DNA of 64,000 nt from Aquabacterium humicola (GCF_030167915.1 NZ_JARGNB010000002.1:992001-1056000), one strand, 5' to 3'; positions 26,844-35,787 are shown, counted from the stretch's first letter. Program-made: numbers and translations. The notes: generated by a model not told the origin, from the letters alone.

Positions 26844-28178
26844 TCAGCAGGGGCGGGGCACCAGGACCTCGCGCGGGCGCCGTCCTCGGCAGTCGATGGC
26901 ACGCAGGCGGTCGATCAGCGCGGCCAGATCGGGCCCGCCGGTGCGTTCGAGCATGTCGGCTTCGGACAGGCTGTGCCGGCACGGCTGGCCGAGCGCCTGC
27001 TGAACGGCCAGCAGGTCGCGCCGGCACGCGTTCAGGATCACCCCGGTGCTGCGGCGGATGCGCTCGGCGGTGGCGACCGGGGTGGGCGGCGACGACGCGA
27101 GCGCCGACCCGGGGCCGTCGATCGGTGGCAGCGCCTGCAGCGTCTGCTCGTCGCCATGGTCGCGCAGCAGCGCGGCGAGCACTTTCCGGATGCAGCGCAG
27201 GACGGTCGCTTCGTCGCGCTCCGGCGAGGCTTTCACGTAGCTGCGGCGCAGCGCGACAGCCAGCACCGACTGCAGCGCCGGCTCGATCGCGCTGCCTTCG
27301 GCGACACGGCCGCGGTGCAGGGCGAGCAGGGCCGAGGCCGTCCAGGCCTGGCCGAGCTTGACCAGCAGCTCGACCCGCGACGAGGCCTGCATGTAGGCGT
27401 AGAAGCGATCCCAGTCGCCGATCAGCTCGAGCACGCGCTGCACCTCGGGCGAATTCACCTCGCCCTCGTAGCCGCCGTTCATGATGACGTCGAAGAACTC
27501 GCCGATCAGCCGCGTGCTCGCCGGGCAGACGCAGTCCCGCGGCGAGATCAGCACGCCGGATGCATCGGCCAGCTCGTAGAAGCGCTGCCCGCTCATCGGC
27601 GCCGGGTCGAGGCTGATCGCATCGCCACGGGCCATCGTCTGCCGCACGAGCATGAAGGGCGCCGTCGCCAGCATGTAGAACGCCGTCTCGAGCGGCCCGA
27701 GCTCGCCTTCCTGGACCGGACGCTCGCGGCGCCGCGTCAGGTAGGCCGGCAGGCCCACCGAGAACTTCGAGAACAGGTAGGCCTGGATGAGGTTGAAACG
27801 CGGGCCGGGCAGGCCCCGGTGCGCGATGTACCGGTCCCGCAGCGCCGTCGTCAGCCGGTAGGCGTCCTTGGCGTGCGGCATGATCAGCCGCAGGCTGGTG
27901 ATGTTCATCGGCATCCCGCGGCGCGAATCCGCGAACTTGCACGTCTCGTACCGGTTCTGCGTGACCTGCCCGTAGGGGTAGGGGCCGGCGTTGTCCTCGC
28001 CGATCTGGCGCCCGACCCGGTTATGCAGCGACGAGATGCCGGCCCACGCGTCGTACTCGAACTCCATGTTCGCCCGCCGGTACGGCGGCGGATGCTTCAC
28101 CGCGTACGCCTTCAGCGCCCATCGATGCAGGGTCGGATGACGCTTGACGCAGGCCATCACTTCAGCGGTCATGTTCAC
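26844..28178 (-). CDS. hypothetical protein, 444 residues
   Basis: I do not recognise a family. The protein is soluble-looking, without a signal peptide or membrane helix, rich in Arg and aromatic residues in the first 90 positions (HPPPYRRANMEFEYDAW) and helical thereafter. A Cys pair occurs in SPRDCVCPAS and a late Cys in DCRGRRP. No nucleotide-binding or catalytic motif is evident. The GTG start at 28178 has a perfect AGGAGGT six bases away; ATG 28172 is the alternative. It is monocistronic, with an 11-base tandem repeat upstream at 28250-28271. A role with the convergent regulator is only a positional guess. Confidence 0.6.
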   Translation of the reverse strand: MNMTAEVMACVKRHPTLHRWALKAYAVKHPPPYRRANMEFEYDAWAGISSLHNRVGRQIGEDNAGPYPYGQVTQNRYETCKFADSRRGMPMNITSLRLIMPHAKDAYRLTTALRDRYIAHRGLPGPRFNLIQAYLFSKFSVGLPAYLTRRRERPVQEGELGPLETAFYMLATAPFMLVRQTMARGDAISLDPAPMSGQRFYELADASGVLISPRDCVCPASTRLIGEFFDVIMNGGYEGEVNSPEVQRVLELIGDWDRFYAYMQASSRVELLVKLGQAWTASALLALHRGRVAEGSAIEPALQSVLAVALRRSYVKASPERDEATVLRCIRKVLAALLRDHGDEQTLQALPPIDGPGSALASSPPTPVATAERIRRSTGVILNACRRDLLAVQQALGQPCRHSLSEADMLERTGGPDLAALIDRLRAIDCRGRRPREVLVPRPC

Positions 28179-28249
28179 GCGGCACCTCCTGGGTCGACGT
28201 TGGCGGTAGGGCCAGTGTCGAGAGGGGGGTGCTGAAGCGTCCTTAGCGC

Positions 28250-28271
28250 GGCCTGAATTCGGCCTGAATTC
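28250..28271. repeat. tandem 11-base repeat with EcoRI-like cores
   Basis: GGCCTGAATTC occurs twice back to back, about 72 bases upstream of the unknown 444-residue gene. One helical turn per unit makes it a possible operator, though slippage would look the same. Confidence 0.5.
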
Positions 28272-28396
28272 GTGCGGCGCGATCGCCCCGGGCCGGGGCG
28301 ACGGCGCGCATCCGATTGACGCTTCGCAATGCCGCGGTGGGGGTGGCGCCGCATAAACCGCCCATGCGACTGTCGGGACGGCGACGCCGAGCCGGT

Positions 28397-28771
28397 TCAG
28401 CGGCGCCCTGCGCGTGGCGCCTTGGGCGGCTGCCTGGCGCCCTGTGCGAACGCCTTGTGGCCGTCGGCCGCACGTTCGAAGGCCCGGGCGATGTTGCCGC
28501 AGACCAGGTCGCACAGCGCGTAGACCGACTCGTCGGCGATGCGGTAGTACACCGACGTGCCGCGGCCTTCACGCTGCACCAGGCCGTTCTGCATCAGGAA
28601 CGAGAGGTGGCGCGAGATGTTGGCCGAGGTGTAGCCGCACAGCTGCGCCAGATCGCCCACGTTGCGCTCGCCGCTGCGCAGCAGGTTGAGGATCTGCAGG
28701 CGCGTCGGATCGGACAGCGCCTGGAAGTAGGTCGCGACGCGTTGCAGCGCCTCGGGCGGCAGGCCTTCCAT
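28397..28771 (-). CDS. ArsR/SmtB-family repressor
   Basis: A 124-residue winged-helix repressor. LSDPTRLQILNLL, the recognition helix SANISRHLSFLMQ and the wing GRGTSVYYRI are typical. Cys45 lies in LAQLCGY at the start of the recognition region, and Cys87/Cys91 in ALCDLVCG in the last helix. These are candidate metal or thiol-sensing residues, but their spacing does not match the SqrR/BigR disulfide pair that I know. The divergent RND operon with a DUF2892 protein is the evident target. ATG 28771 gives the usual length; TTG starts at 28843 or 28837 would add an unconserved leader. An inverted repeat at 28853-28876 is the likely operator. Confidence 0.85.
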   Translation of the reverse strand: MEGLPPEALQRVATYFQALSDPTRLQILNLLRSGERNVGDLAQLCGYTSANISRHLSFLMQNGLVQREGRGTSVYYRIADESVYALCDLVCGNIARAFERAADGHKAFAQGARQPPKAPRAGRR

Positions 28772-28852
28772 GAGCGGGCAGGGTGCGGGAACGGGATCGC
28801 GATGATGCCCCAACGCGTTGTTGCTCAGTGAGTTCAAGGTCAAACTGCCTAC

Positions 28853-28881
28853 TTGACTATTTGCGTATCTAGTTAAATACT
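28853..28881 (+). promoter_or_regulatory. RND operon promoter overlapped by ArsR operator
   Basis: TTGACT (28853-28858), a 17-base spacer and AATACT (28876-28881) form a promoter for the adaptor gene. The inverted repeat TTGACTA/TAGTTAA (28853-28859 and 28870-28876, one mismatch) covers it, as expected for a repressor site. Transcription would begin at or next to the ATG at 28888. Confidence 0.55.
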
Positions 28882-28887
28882 ATCGAT

Positions 28888-29988
28888 ATGAATCGAATCC
28901 TGCAAGCCCCCCGCCGATCGGCCGCCGTGATTGCCGCGACGGCCCTGTGCGCAGCCGCGCTGCTGGCCGACGCGGCGGCGGGCGGCACGCCCGCCGCGCC
29001 GGACGGCCCGGTCCGCGCGCCGCTGGCGACGGTGGCCGTGCGCAGTGCCGGGTCCGTCGACGGTGCCAGCTACGACGGCGTGGTGCAGGCCGTGCGCCAG
29101 ACGACGGTCGGCGCGCAGGTTCCCGGCGCGGTGGTGGCGATCGAAGTGCGGGCCGGCGATGCGGTCAAGGCCGGCCAGGTGCTGCTGCGCCTGGACGCGC
29201 GGGCGGCCGATCAGGTGGCGGCGGCTGGTGCCGCCCAGGTGCTGGCGGCGAAGGCGGCGCAGGACGCCGCGACGCGCGAGTTCGAACGGCAGCAGCAGCT
29301 CTACGAGAAGCAGTTCATCAGCCGCTCCGCGCTGGAGCGCGCCGAAGCGCAGCACAAGGCCGCCCAGGCGCAGGCCGCGGCGCAGCTGGCCAGCGCCGGC
29401 GCCGCGCGCACCGAGTCCGGCTTCTACGTCGTGCGTGCGCCGTACGCGGCGGTGGTGGCCGACGTCGCCGTCGTGCAGGGCGACATGGCGATGCCCGGCC
29501 GCCCGCTGCTGACGCTGTACGACCCGTCGGTGCTGCGCATCAGCGTCGCCGTGCCCCGGACCGCCGTCGCCCGCCTGAGCCAGTCCGCCGCGGTGACGGC
29601 CGACGTTCCGGGGGTCATCGCCGGCCGCCTGGCGCCGCTGCGCGTGCAGGTGCTGCCGATGGTCGATGCGGCCAGCCATACGCAGGAGCTGCGGCTCGAC
29701 CTGCCGCCCGGCCTCGCCGGGCTCGCGCCGGGCATGTTCGCGCGCGCCTGGCTGCCGGCGGATTCGGCCGATACGCGGCTGTACGTGCCGGCGGCGGCGG
29801 TGGTGCGCCGTGCCGAGCTGAGCGCGGTTTATGTCGTCGGGGCCGATGGCCGCCCGATGCTGCGGCAGGTGCGCCTCGGGCGCACCAGCGGCGGCGACGT
29901 CGAAGTGCTGACCGGCCTGTCCGCCGGCGAGCGCGTCGCGATCGAGCCGCAGGCCGCCGGCCGCAGCCAGCGCGAGGTCCGGCCATGA
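28888..29988 (+). CDS. RND efflux periplasmic adaptor (MFP)
   Basis: A 366-residue membrane-fusion protein. A signal peptide (residues 1-32), a barrel-sandwich/lipoyl half (VVAIEVRAGDAVKAGQVLLRLDARA), an Ala/Gln-rich coiled-coil hairpin (about 95-155), the second lipoyl half (VRAPYAAVVADV) and a C-terminal beta-barrel with LYVPAAAVVRR follow. It bridges the permease and an outer-membrane channel. No outer-membrane factor gene is in this operon. The stop overlaps the permease start (ATGA). There is no Shine-Dalgarno sequence before ATG 28888, and the promoter geometry suggests a leaderless message. Confidence 0.9.
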   Translation: MNRILQAPRRSAAVIAATALCAAALLADAAAGGTPAAPDGPVRAPLATVAVRSAGSVDGASYDGVVQAVRQTTVGAQVPGAVVAIEVRAGDAVKAGQVLLRLDARAADQVAAAGAAQVLAAKAAQDAATREFERQQQLYEKQFISRSALERAEAQHKAAQAQAAAQLASAGAARTESGFYVVRAPYAAVVADVAVVQGDMAMPGRPLLTLYDPSVLRISVAVPRTAVARLSQSAAVTADVPGVIAGRLAPLRVQVLPMVDAASHTQELRLDLPPGLAGLAPGMFARAWLPADSADTRLYVPAAAVVRRAELSAVYVVGADGRPMLRQVRLGRTSGGDVEVLTGLSAGERVAIEPQAAGRSQREVRP

Positions 29989-32900
29989 AGCTCGGGATCT
30001 CCGGCCGCATCGCGGGTTATTTCCAGGCGGCCCAGCTGACGCCGCTGCTGGCGCTGGTGGCGCTGCTGCTCGGCGCCTTCGCCGTGCTGGTGACGCCCCG
30101 CGAGGAAGAGCCGCAGATCAACGTCACGATGGCCAACGTGCTGATCCCGTTCCCCGGGGCCTCGGTGCGCGACGTCGAGCAGATGGTCGCCACGCCGGCC
30201 GAGCAGGTGCTGTCGCAGATTGCCGGCATCGAGCACGTGATGTCGGTCTCGCGCCCGGGGCTGGCGATCGTCACCGTGCAGTTCAAGGTCGGCGTGCCGC
30301 GCACCGAGGCGCTGGTGCGCCTGTACGACACGGTCAATGCCAATGCCGACTGGCTTCCGGCCGGGCTCGGCGTCGGCGCGCCGCTGGTCAAGCCCAAGGG
30401 CATCGACGACGTGCCCATCGTTGCGCTGACGCTCTTCACGCGCGATGCCGCCCGCGGCGCCTTCGACCTCGAACGCGTGGCCCACAGCGTCGAGGCCGAC
30501 CTCAAGCGCGTGCCGGGCACGCGCGAGGTCATCACCATCGGCGGCCCGGGACGCGCGGTGCTGGTCGAGATCGATCCGGCGCGCCTGGCCGGTGCCGGCG
30601 TCACGGTCACCGACCTGCGCCAGGCGCTGCAGTCGGCGAACCTGGGCCTGCCGGTGGGCGAGCTGCTGGGCGGCAACCGCGCCGTCGCGATCGAAGCCGG
30701 CCCCTTCCTGCGCGATGCGCGCGACGTCGCGGACCTGGTGGTCGGCGTGCGCGCGGGCAAGCCGGTGTTCCTGCACGAGGTGGCCGCGGTGCGCGACGGC
30801 CCGCTGCCGGCGCAGCGCCACGTCTGGCACGGCATCGCGGGCGCCCACGATGGCGCTCAAGATGGCGTTCAGGGCGGCGAGTACCCCGCGGTGACGCTGG
30901 CCGTGACCAAGAAGCCCGGCGAGAACGCCATCGACGTCGCCGACGCCGTGATCCGGCGCGTGCAGTCGCTGCACAACGCGGTGATCCCGCACGACGTCGA
31001 GGTCTCGGTGACGCGCAACTACGGCGAGACGGCGAACGACAAGGCCACCAAGCTGATCCAGAAGCTGCTGTTCGCGACCGCCTCGGTCGTCGCGCTGGTC
31101 TTCTTCGCGCTCGGACGGCGCGAGGCGGCGATCGTCGGCGCCGCGGTCGTGCTGACGCTGACGGTGACCTTGTTCGCGTCCTGGGCCTGGGGCTTCACGC
31201 TCAACCGCGTGTCGCTGTTTGCGCTGATCTTCTCGATCGGCATCCTGGTCGACGACGCGATCGTCGTCGTCGAGAACATCCATCGCCACATGGCGCTGCA
31301 TCCGGACAAGCGCCTGGTCGAGCTGATCCCCGGCGCGGTCGACGAGGTCGGCGGGCCGACGATCCTGGCGACGCTGACCGTCATCGCGGCGCTGCTGCCG
31401 ATGGCCTTCGTCAGCGGGCTGATGGGCCCGTACATGAGCCCGATCCCCATCAACGCGAGCATGGGCATGCTGCTGTCGCTGGCGATCGCCTTCGTCGTGA
31501 CGCCGTGGCTGGCGCGGCTGTGGATGAAGCAGGCGCCGCACGCGGGCCATGCCGAGGGTTCGGGCCTGGCCGGCCGCTTCGCGAAGGCCTCCGCCGCGGT
31601 CTTCGGCCCGCTGCTGGACGAGCAGCGCGGCGCCCGCCGGCGCCGTCTGCTGGGGCTGGCGGTGGCCGGCCTGATCGCGCTGTCGCTGGCGCTGCCGGTG
31701 CTCGGGCTCGTGGTGCTGAAGATGCTGCCTTTCGACAACAAGTCGGAACTGCAGGTGATCGTCGACATGCCCGCCGGCACGCCGGTGGAGCGCACCGCCG
31801 CGGTGCTGCGCGAACTGGGCGCGCACATCGCGCGCCAGCCCGAGGTCACGACGTACCAGGCCTATGCCGGCACTGCGTCGCCGATCAACTTCAACGGCCT
31901 CGTGCGCCAGTACTACCTGCGCGCCGGCGGCGAGGTCGGCGACCTGCAGGTCAACCTGGTCGACAAGCACCAGCGTGCCGCGCAGAGCCATGCCATCGCG
32001 ACGCGGCTGCGCCCCGAGCTGCAGCGCATCGGCGCGCGCTTCGGCGCCAACGTCAAGCTGGTCGAGGTGCCGCCCGGTCCGCCGGTGCTCGCCCCGATCG
32101 TGGCCGAGGTCTACGGGCCGGAGGCCGAGGGCCGGCGCCAGGTCGCCAAGGCCGTGCGCGCGGTGTTCGAACGCACGACGGGCGTCGTCGACGTCGACGA
32201 CAGCAGCATCGCCGCCGCGCCGCGCAAGCTGCTGCTGGTGGATCGCCGCAAGGCGGCGCTGCTGGGCGTGCCGCAGCAGGCGATCGTCGCCACGCTGCGC
32301 ACCGGGCTGGCGGGCGACGCCGCCGCGTACCTGCACGACGAGAGCAAGTACCCCGCGGCGGCGGTGGTGCAGCTGCCGGCCGAGCGGCACGGCGAGCTCG
32401 ATGCGCTGCTGCAGCTGGCCGTGCGCGGCGCGGCCGGGCAGCTGGTGCCGATCCGCGAGCTGGTGACGGTGAGCGACACCATGCGCGAGCAGCCGGTGCA
32501 TCACAAGGACCTGCTGCCGGTGAGCTACGTCGTCGGCGACATGGCCGGCCGGGTCGACAGCCCGCTGTACGGCATGTTCGGCATGCGCGCGGCGCTCGCC
32601 GGCATCGTCGCGCCGGACGGCGCCCCGCTGGCCGAGTACTTCATCCGCCAGCCCGACGACGCCTGGCGCGGCTATGCCGTCAAGTGGGACGGCGAGTGGC
32701 AGATCACCTACGAGACCTTCCGCGACATGGGCCTGGCCTACGCGGTGGGGCTGGTGCTGATCTACCTGCTCGTGGTCGCGCAGTTCAAGAGTTATCTGAC
32801 GCCGCTGATCATCATGGCGCCGATCCCGCTGACCATCGTCGGCGTGATGCCCGGCCACGCGCTGCTGGGCGCGCAGTTCACCGCCACCAGCATGATCGGC

Positions 32901-33239
32901 ATGATCGCGCTGGCCGGCATCATCGTGCGCAACTCGATCCTGCTGGTCGATTTCATCGAGCTCGAGATCAACCGCGGCGTCGCCTTGAAGGACGCGGTGA
33001 TGCGCTCGGCCGCCACGCGCGCGCAGCCGATCCTGCTGACCGGCCTGGCCGCGATGCTGGGCGCCTTCTTCATCCTCGACGACCCGATCTTCAACGGCCT
33101 GGCCGTCTCTCTGATCTTCGGCATCCTCGTCAGCACGGTGCTGACGCTGGTCGTGATTCCGCTGCTGTACTTCGTCGCCTGGCGACGGCGTGCGCAGCCC
33201 GCCCCGATTTCGTCCACCCCGCAAGGAGTTTCCGCATGA
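29985..33239 (+). CDS. RND efflux permease
   Basis: A 1084-residue inner-membrane proton antiporter with the RND pattern of 12 helices and two large periplasmic loops. The helix-4 motif SIGILVDDAIVVVENIHRH (about residues 418-436) has the paired aspartates of proton-coupled pumps, and IIVRNSILLVDFIELE is the helix-10/11 motif. The first helix segment LTPLLALVALLLGAFAVLV starts at about residue 15. The class is the long drug/other RND group, not the copper/silver HME group. It is coupled to the adaptor upstream and the DUF2892 gene downstream by stop/start overlaps. The substrate is unknown; ArsR control suggests a metal(loid), thiol or electrophile. Confidence 0.92.
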   Translation: MKLGISGRIAGYFQAAQLTPLLALVALLLGAFAVLVTPREEEPQINVTMANVLIPFPGASVRDVEQMVATPAEQVLSQIAGIEHVMSVSRPGLAIVTVQFKVGVPRTEALVRLYDTVNANADWLPAGLGVGAPLVKPKGIDDVPIVALTLFTRDAARGAFDLERVAHSVEADLKRVPGTREVITIGGPGRAVLVEIDPARLAGAGVTVTDLRQALQSANLGLPVGELLGGNRAVAIEAGPFLRDARDVADLVVGVRAGKPVFLHEVAAVRDGPLPAQRHVWHGIAGAHDGAQDGVQGGEYPAVTLAVTKKPGENAIDVADAVIRRVQSLHNAVIPHDVEVSVTRNYGETANDKATKLIQKLLFATASVVALVFFALGRREAAIVGAAVVLTLTVTLFASWAWGFTLNRVSLFALIFSIGILVDDAIVVVENIHRHMALHPDKRLVELIPGAVDEVGGPTILATLTVIAALLPMAFVSGLMGPYMSPIPINASMGMLLSLAIAFVVTPWLARLWMKQAPHAGHAEGSGLAGRFAKASAAVFGPLLDEQRGARRRRLLGLAVAGLIALSLALPVLGLVVLKMLPFDNKSELQVIVDMPAGTPVERTAAVLRELGAHIARQPEVTTYQAYAGTASPINFNGLVRQYYLRAGGEVGDLQVNLVDKHQRAAQSHAIATRLRPELQRIGARFGANVKLVEVPPGPPVLAPIVAEVYGPEAEGRRQVAKAVRAVFERTTGVVDVDDSSIAAAPRKLLLVDRRKAALLGVPQQAIVATLRTGLAGDAAAYLHDESKYPAAAVVQLPAERHGELDALLQLAVRGAAGQLVPIRELVTVSDTMREQPVHHKDLLPVSYVVGDMAGRVDSPLYGMFGMRAALAGIVAPDGAPLAEYFIRQPDDAWRGYAVKWDGEWQITYETFRDMGLAYAVGLVLIYLLVVAQFKSYLTPLIIMAPIPLTIVGVMPGHALLGAQFTATSMIGMIALAGIIVRNSILLVDFIELEINRGVALKDAVMRSAATRAQPILLTGLAAMLGAFFILDDPIFNGLAVSLIFGILVSTVLTLVVIPLLYFVAWRRRAQPAPISSTPQGVSA

Positions 33240-33457
33240 GCACCCCCATGACGTCCTGGCAGATCGTTCGCATGTTCGCCGGCACCTTCATCCTCGTCTC
33301 GCTCGCGCTCGGCATCCCGGGCAGCCCGCTGTTCGTCAGCCCCTGGTGGCTCGCGCTGACCGCCTTCGTCGGCGCGAACCTGCTGCAGAGCGCGTTCACG
33401 CGCTGGTGCCCGCTGGAGATCATCCTGCGCAAGCTCGGCGCCAGGGGCGGCGCTTGA
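33236..33457 (+). CDS. DUF2892 membrane protein
   Basis: A 73-residue protein with two hydrophobic helices and the family ending RWCPLEIILRKLG. DUF2892 is the membrane part of YgaP-type rhodaneses and occurs as a stand-alone protein in ArsR-controlled sulfide/persulfide operons. The Cys in RWCPL is conserved. AAGGAG lies seven bases before the ATG, which overlaps the permease stop. Its presence is the main hint that the upstream pump and repressor deal with reactive sulfur or thiol-reactive metal. Confidence 0.88.
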   Translation: MSTPMTSWQIVRMFAGTFILVSLALGIPGSPLFVSPWWLALTAFVGANLLQSAFTRWCPLEIILRKLGARGGA

Positions 33458-33487
33458 AAGCATGCCGAGCCCGCGCTGCGTCGGGCG

Positions 33488-33601
33488 TCACCCGCGGGCG
33501 CCGGCCGCCGGATCCGACTTCCGCGCCTTCGCGCGAAGGCGGCGGCTTTCGAGCATGCGCCAGAAGATCCTGGCGAGGCCTGCGATGAGGGCGATGGTCA
33601 T
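33488..33601 (-). CDS. small basic membrane-associated peptide, tentative
   Basis: A 37-codon frame with an N-terminal hydrophobic stretch (TIALIAGLARIFWRML) and a basic tail. CAGGA lies eight bases before the ATG. No family is recognisable. It sits alone between the DUF2892 and cueR genes and may be chance coding. Confidence 0.25.
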   Translation of the reverse strand: MTIALIAGLARIFWRMLESRRLRAKARKSDPAAGARG

Positions 33602-33681
33602 GGCGTGAGTCCTGAAGTGCGGTCGCAACAGCGCGACAGGCCGCAGGTTCGTCCTTGCCGCCAGGGCAAGGTCAAGCGCAA

Positions 33682-34245
33682 TCAGGGATGTCCGGCCGCC
33701 GTGGTGCGGTGCAGGCCCTGCATCCAGGCCATCAGGCCGCCGTGCGCCGTGCTCTCGTCGCGCAGGCCGGCTGCCCGCGCGGCACGTGCCGGGCGGGCCG
33801 ACTTCGGCGCCGGCGCAGCCGGCGGCCGGGCCGCCGGGGCGGCCGATTCGCCGGCGAGCTGGCCCAGGATGGGGCAATCCGGCCGGTCGTCGCCATGGCA
33901 GTGCTGCGACAGCTGCTGCAGCGCGGCCTTCATCTCGGCCATTTCGGCCATCTTGCGATCGAGCTCGGCGATGTGCTCGCGCGCCAGCGCCATCACCTCG
34001 CGGCTCTCGCGCTGCGTATCGGCCCACAGGCCGAGCAGCTGTTCGATCTGCTTGATCGAGAACCCCATCGAGCGGGCCTGGCGGATGAAGCGCAGCACGC
34101 TCACGTCGCGCGGGCCGTACTGGCGGTAGCCGCCGTCGCTGCGGCTGGCCTGCGCAATCAGCCCCAGGCTTTCGTAGTGACGGATCATCTTGGCCGTCAC
34201 GCCGGCGGCCTGGGCTGCCTCGCCAATGTTCATCGGGTAGGCCAT
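33682..34245 (-). CDS. cueR: CueR-type MerR-family copper regulator
   Basis: A 187-residue MerR regulator. A winged-helix DNA domain (NIGEAAQAAGVTAKMIRHYE), a dimerisation helix and a metal loop with C116 and C124 (CHGDDRPDC) are present. If counted from the second Met these become C112 and C120, the E. coli CueR Cu(I) ligands. The loop sequence is very close to that of CueR (C-x-GDD-x3-DC). A Pro/Ala-rich tail of about 60 residues extends past the usual end. AGGAG lies seven bases before ATG 34245. The gene has its own MerR-type promoter with a CueR-like dyad at 34284-34304, suggesting autoregulation. Confidence 0.9.
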   Translation of the reverse strand: MAYPMNIGEAAQAAGVTAKMIRHYESLGLIAQASRSDGGYRQYGPRDVSVLRFIRQARSMGFSIKQIEQLLGLWADTQRESREVMALAREHIAELDRKMAEMAEMKAALQQLSQHCHGDDRPDCPILGQLAGESAAPAARPPAAPAPKSARPARAARAAGLRDESTAHGGLMAWMQGLHRTTAAGHP

Positions 34246-34276
34246 GGTGCGTCTCCTGTGGGTCAGCGGTACCGGC

Positions 34277-34307
34277 AGTCTCGACCTTGCCATCATGTCA
34301 AGGTCAA
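34277..34307 (-). promoter_or_regulatory. CueR-type promoter/operator of cueR
   Basis: On the minus strand TTGACC (34302-34307), a 19-base spacer and GAGACT (34277-34282) form the long-spacer layout needed by MerR activators. The spacer holds a 21-base dyad with perfect ACCTTG/CAAGGT arms (34284-34304). It is 31 bases upstream of the start codon. Confidence 0.75.
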
Positions 34308-34384
34308 GCGATTTGCCACGCACCGGCCAGGGGCTCGCCGAGCTGCCGGGCCTGCGCCCGGCGCCTGGCGACGACGGCACGCCG

Positions 34385-35776
34385 TCATGCGCTCGTACCG
34401 AGCGCGCGCAGCACCGCGACCACCTGGAGCCGCTGCTGCGCGAGCCCCTGTGCCAGGGCCATCTGCGCCTGCTGCGCGCCGCGCTGGGCATCGAGCAGCT
34501 CCAGCAGGTCGGAGGCCCCCGCGTCGTAGCGCACGCGGGCGAGCCGCTCGGCGGCCGTCGCCTGGCGGCTGCGCTCATGCAGCGCCGCAAGCTGCAGCTG
34601 TGCCTGGCGGTAGCGCGCGAGGGCGCTCTCGACCTCTTCCAGCGCCAGCAGGATGCGCTGGCGGTACGCGGCCAGCGCCTCGCGCTGCTGCGCCCGGGCC
34701 GCGGCCAGCCGCGCGTCGATGCGGGCGTGGTCGAACAAGGGCACCGTCAGCGCCGGCGCGGCGAGCCAGGATGCGCTGCCCGCGGCGCCCAGTCCGCTGG
34801 CCGAGCCCGCGACGAAGGCGAGCAGGCCGGTGACCGATACGCGCGGCATGAACTCCGCGCGCACCGCGGCGACGTCGAGCGCCTGGGCACGCAGCGCGGC
34901 TTCGGCCTCGGCGACGTCGGCACGCCGCGACAGCCACTGCGCCGGCGCCGGCACGTCGACGGCGACCTGCGACGCATCGATGCCCTGCAGCGGCGGCAGC
35001 TCGAAGTCCGACGGCGCGCTGCCGAGCAGCACCGCGAGCCGGTGCGTCGCCACCGTGGCCTCGGTCTCGTGCACCGGCGCCTGCGCCTCGGCAGCGGCGA
35101 GATCGGCGCGCGCGCGCGCATCGTCGATCGGCGCCACCAGGCCGGCGCGGGCGCGCCGTTGCACCAGGTCGACGGTGCTGCGCCGGTTGTCGATCAGCGT
35201 GCGCGCCAGCTGCAGCTGCTCGCGCGCGCCGATCAGCGTGAAGTAGGCCTGGGCGATCTCGGCGCTGACGGCCAGGCGCATCGCGGCCGCCTGGGCCTCG
35301 GTGGCCTGCAGGCGTGCGCCGGCGGCGGCGGCCTGCGCCCGCAGGCGGCCGAACAGGTCGAGCTCCCATTGCAGCTCGATGCCGACGCTCGTGGTCTCGA
35401 CGCGGCGCCGGTCGCTGCTCAGCCCGGGCGCCTCGTGCGCGCTGGCCTGGGCGGCCTGCATGCGCATCGACGCGCCGCCGGCGGGGGCCAGCGCGGCGCG
35501 GCTGCCGGCTGCCAGTGCGCGCGAACGCTGCACGCGCTCGCCGGCCTGCACGAGGTCCAGGTTGACCTGCAGGCCGCGCTCGATCAGCTGCGCCAGCACC
35601 GGGTCGGGCAGCGCCAGCCACCACGCCCGGTCGGCTGTCGCCGCCTGCGGCAGGCCTTGCGCCTGGCTGAAGGCGGGCGGCAGGGAGGGCGCCGGGGCCG
35701 ACGGATCGGGCACCGCCGCGCAGGCGCCCATCAAGGCGGCCGCAGCCGCGACCAGGGTGAGTCTCAGTGCACGCAT
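34385..35776 (-). CDS. outer-membrane efflux lipoprotein, NodT family
   Basis: A 463-residue TolC/NodT-type outer-membrane factor. A lipoprotein signal ends at LMGAC, so Cys18 or close by is lipidated. Two OEP repeats follow, recognisable by WELDLFGRLRAQAAAA, AYFTLIGAREQLQLA and LDVAAVRAEFMPRVSVTG. A typical late segment is DLLELLDAQR. It forms the outer-membrane channel of the tripartite pump with the two genes upstream. AAGGAG precedes ATG 35776, 11 bases after the permease stop. It ends 77 bases before the cueR promoter. Confidence 0.92.
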   Translation of the reverse strand: MRALRLTLVAAAAALMGACAAVPDPSAPAPSLPPAFSQAQGLPQAATADRAWWLALPDPVLAQLIERGLQVNLDLVQAGERVQRSRALAAGSRAALAPAGGASMRMQAAQASAHEAPGLSSDRRRVETTSVGIELQWELDLFGRLRAQAAAAGARLQATEAQAAAMRLAVSAEIAQAYFTLIGAREQLQLARTLIDNRRSTVDLVQRRARAGLVAPIDDARARADLAAAEAQAPVHETEATVATHRLAVLLGSAPSDFELPPLQGIDASQVAVDVPAPAQWLSRRADVAEAEAALRAQALDVAAVRAEFMPRVSVTGLLAFVAGSASGLGAAGSASWLAAPALTVPLFDHARIDARLAAARAQQREALAAYRQRILLALEEVESALARYRQAQLQLAALHERSRQATAAERLARVRYDAGASDLLELLDAQRGAQQAQMALAQGLAQQRLQVVAVLRALGTSA

Positions 35777-35787
35777 GACACGCTCCT

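Noticed and set aside
24047-27361. A 1104-residue plus-strand frame in a different register from the winged-helix ATPase
   Set aside because: Arg/Ala-rich, no motif; the P-loop and TPR gene in the other frame explains the region.
28397-28771. SqrR/BigR-type persulfide sensor call for the ArsR protein
   Set aside because: Cys45 to Cys87/Cys91 spacing differs from the known SqrR/BigR pair, so only a general ArsR call is made.
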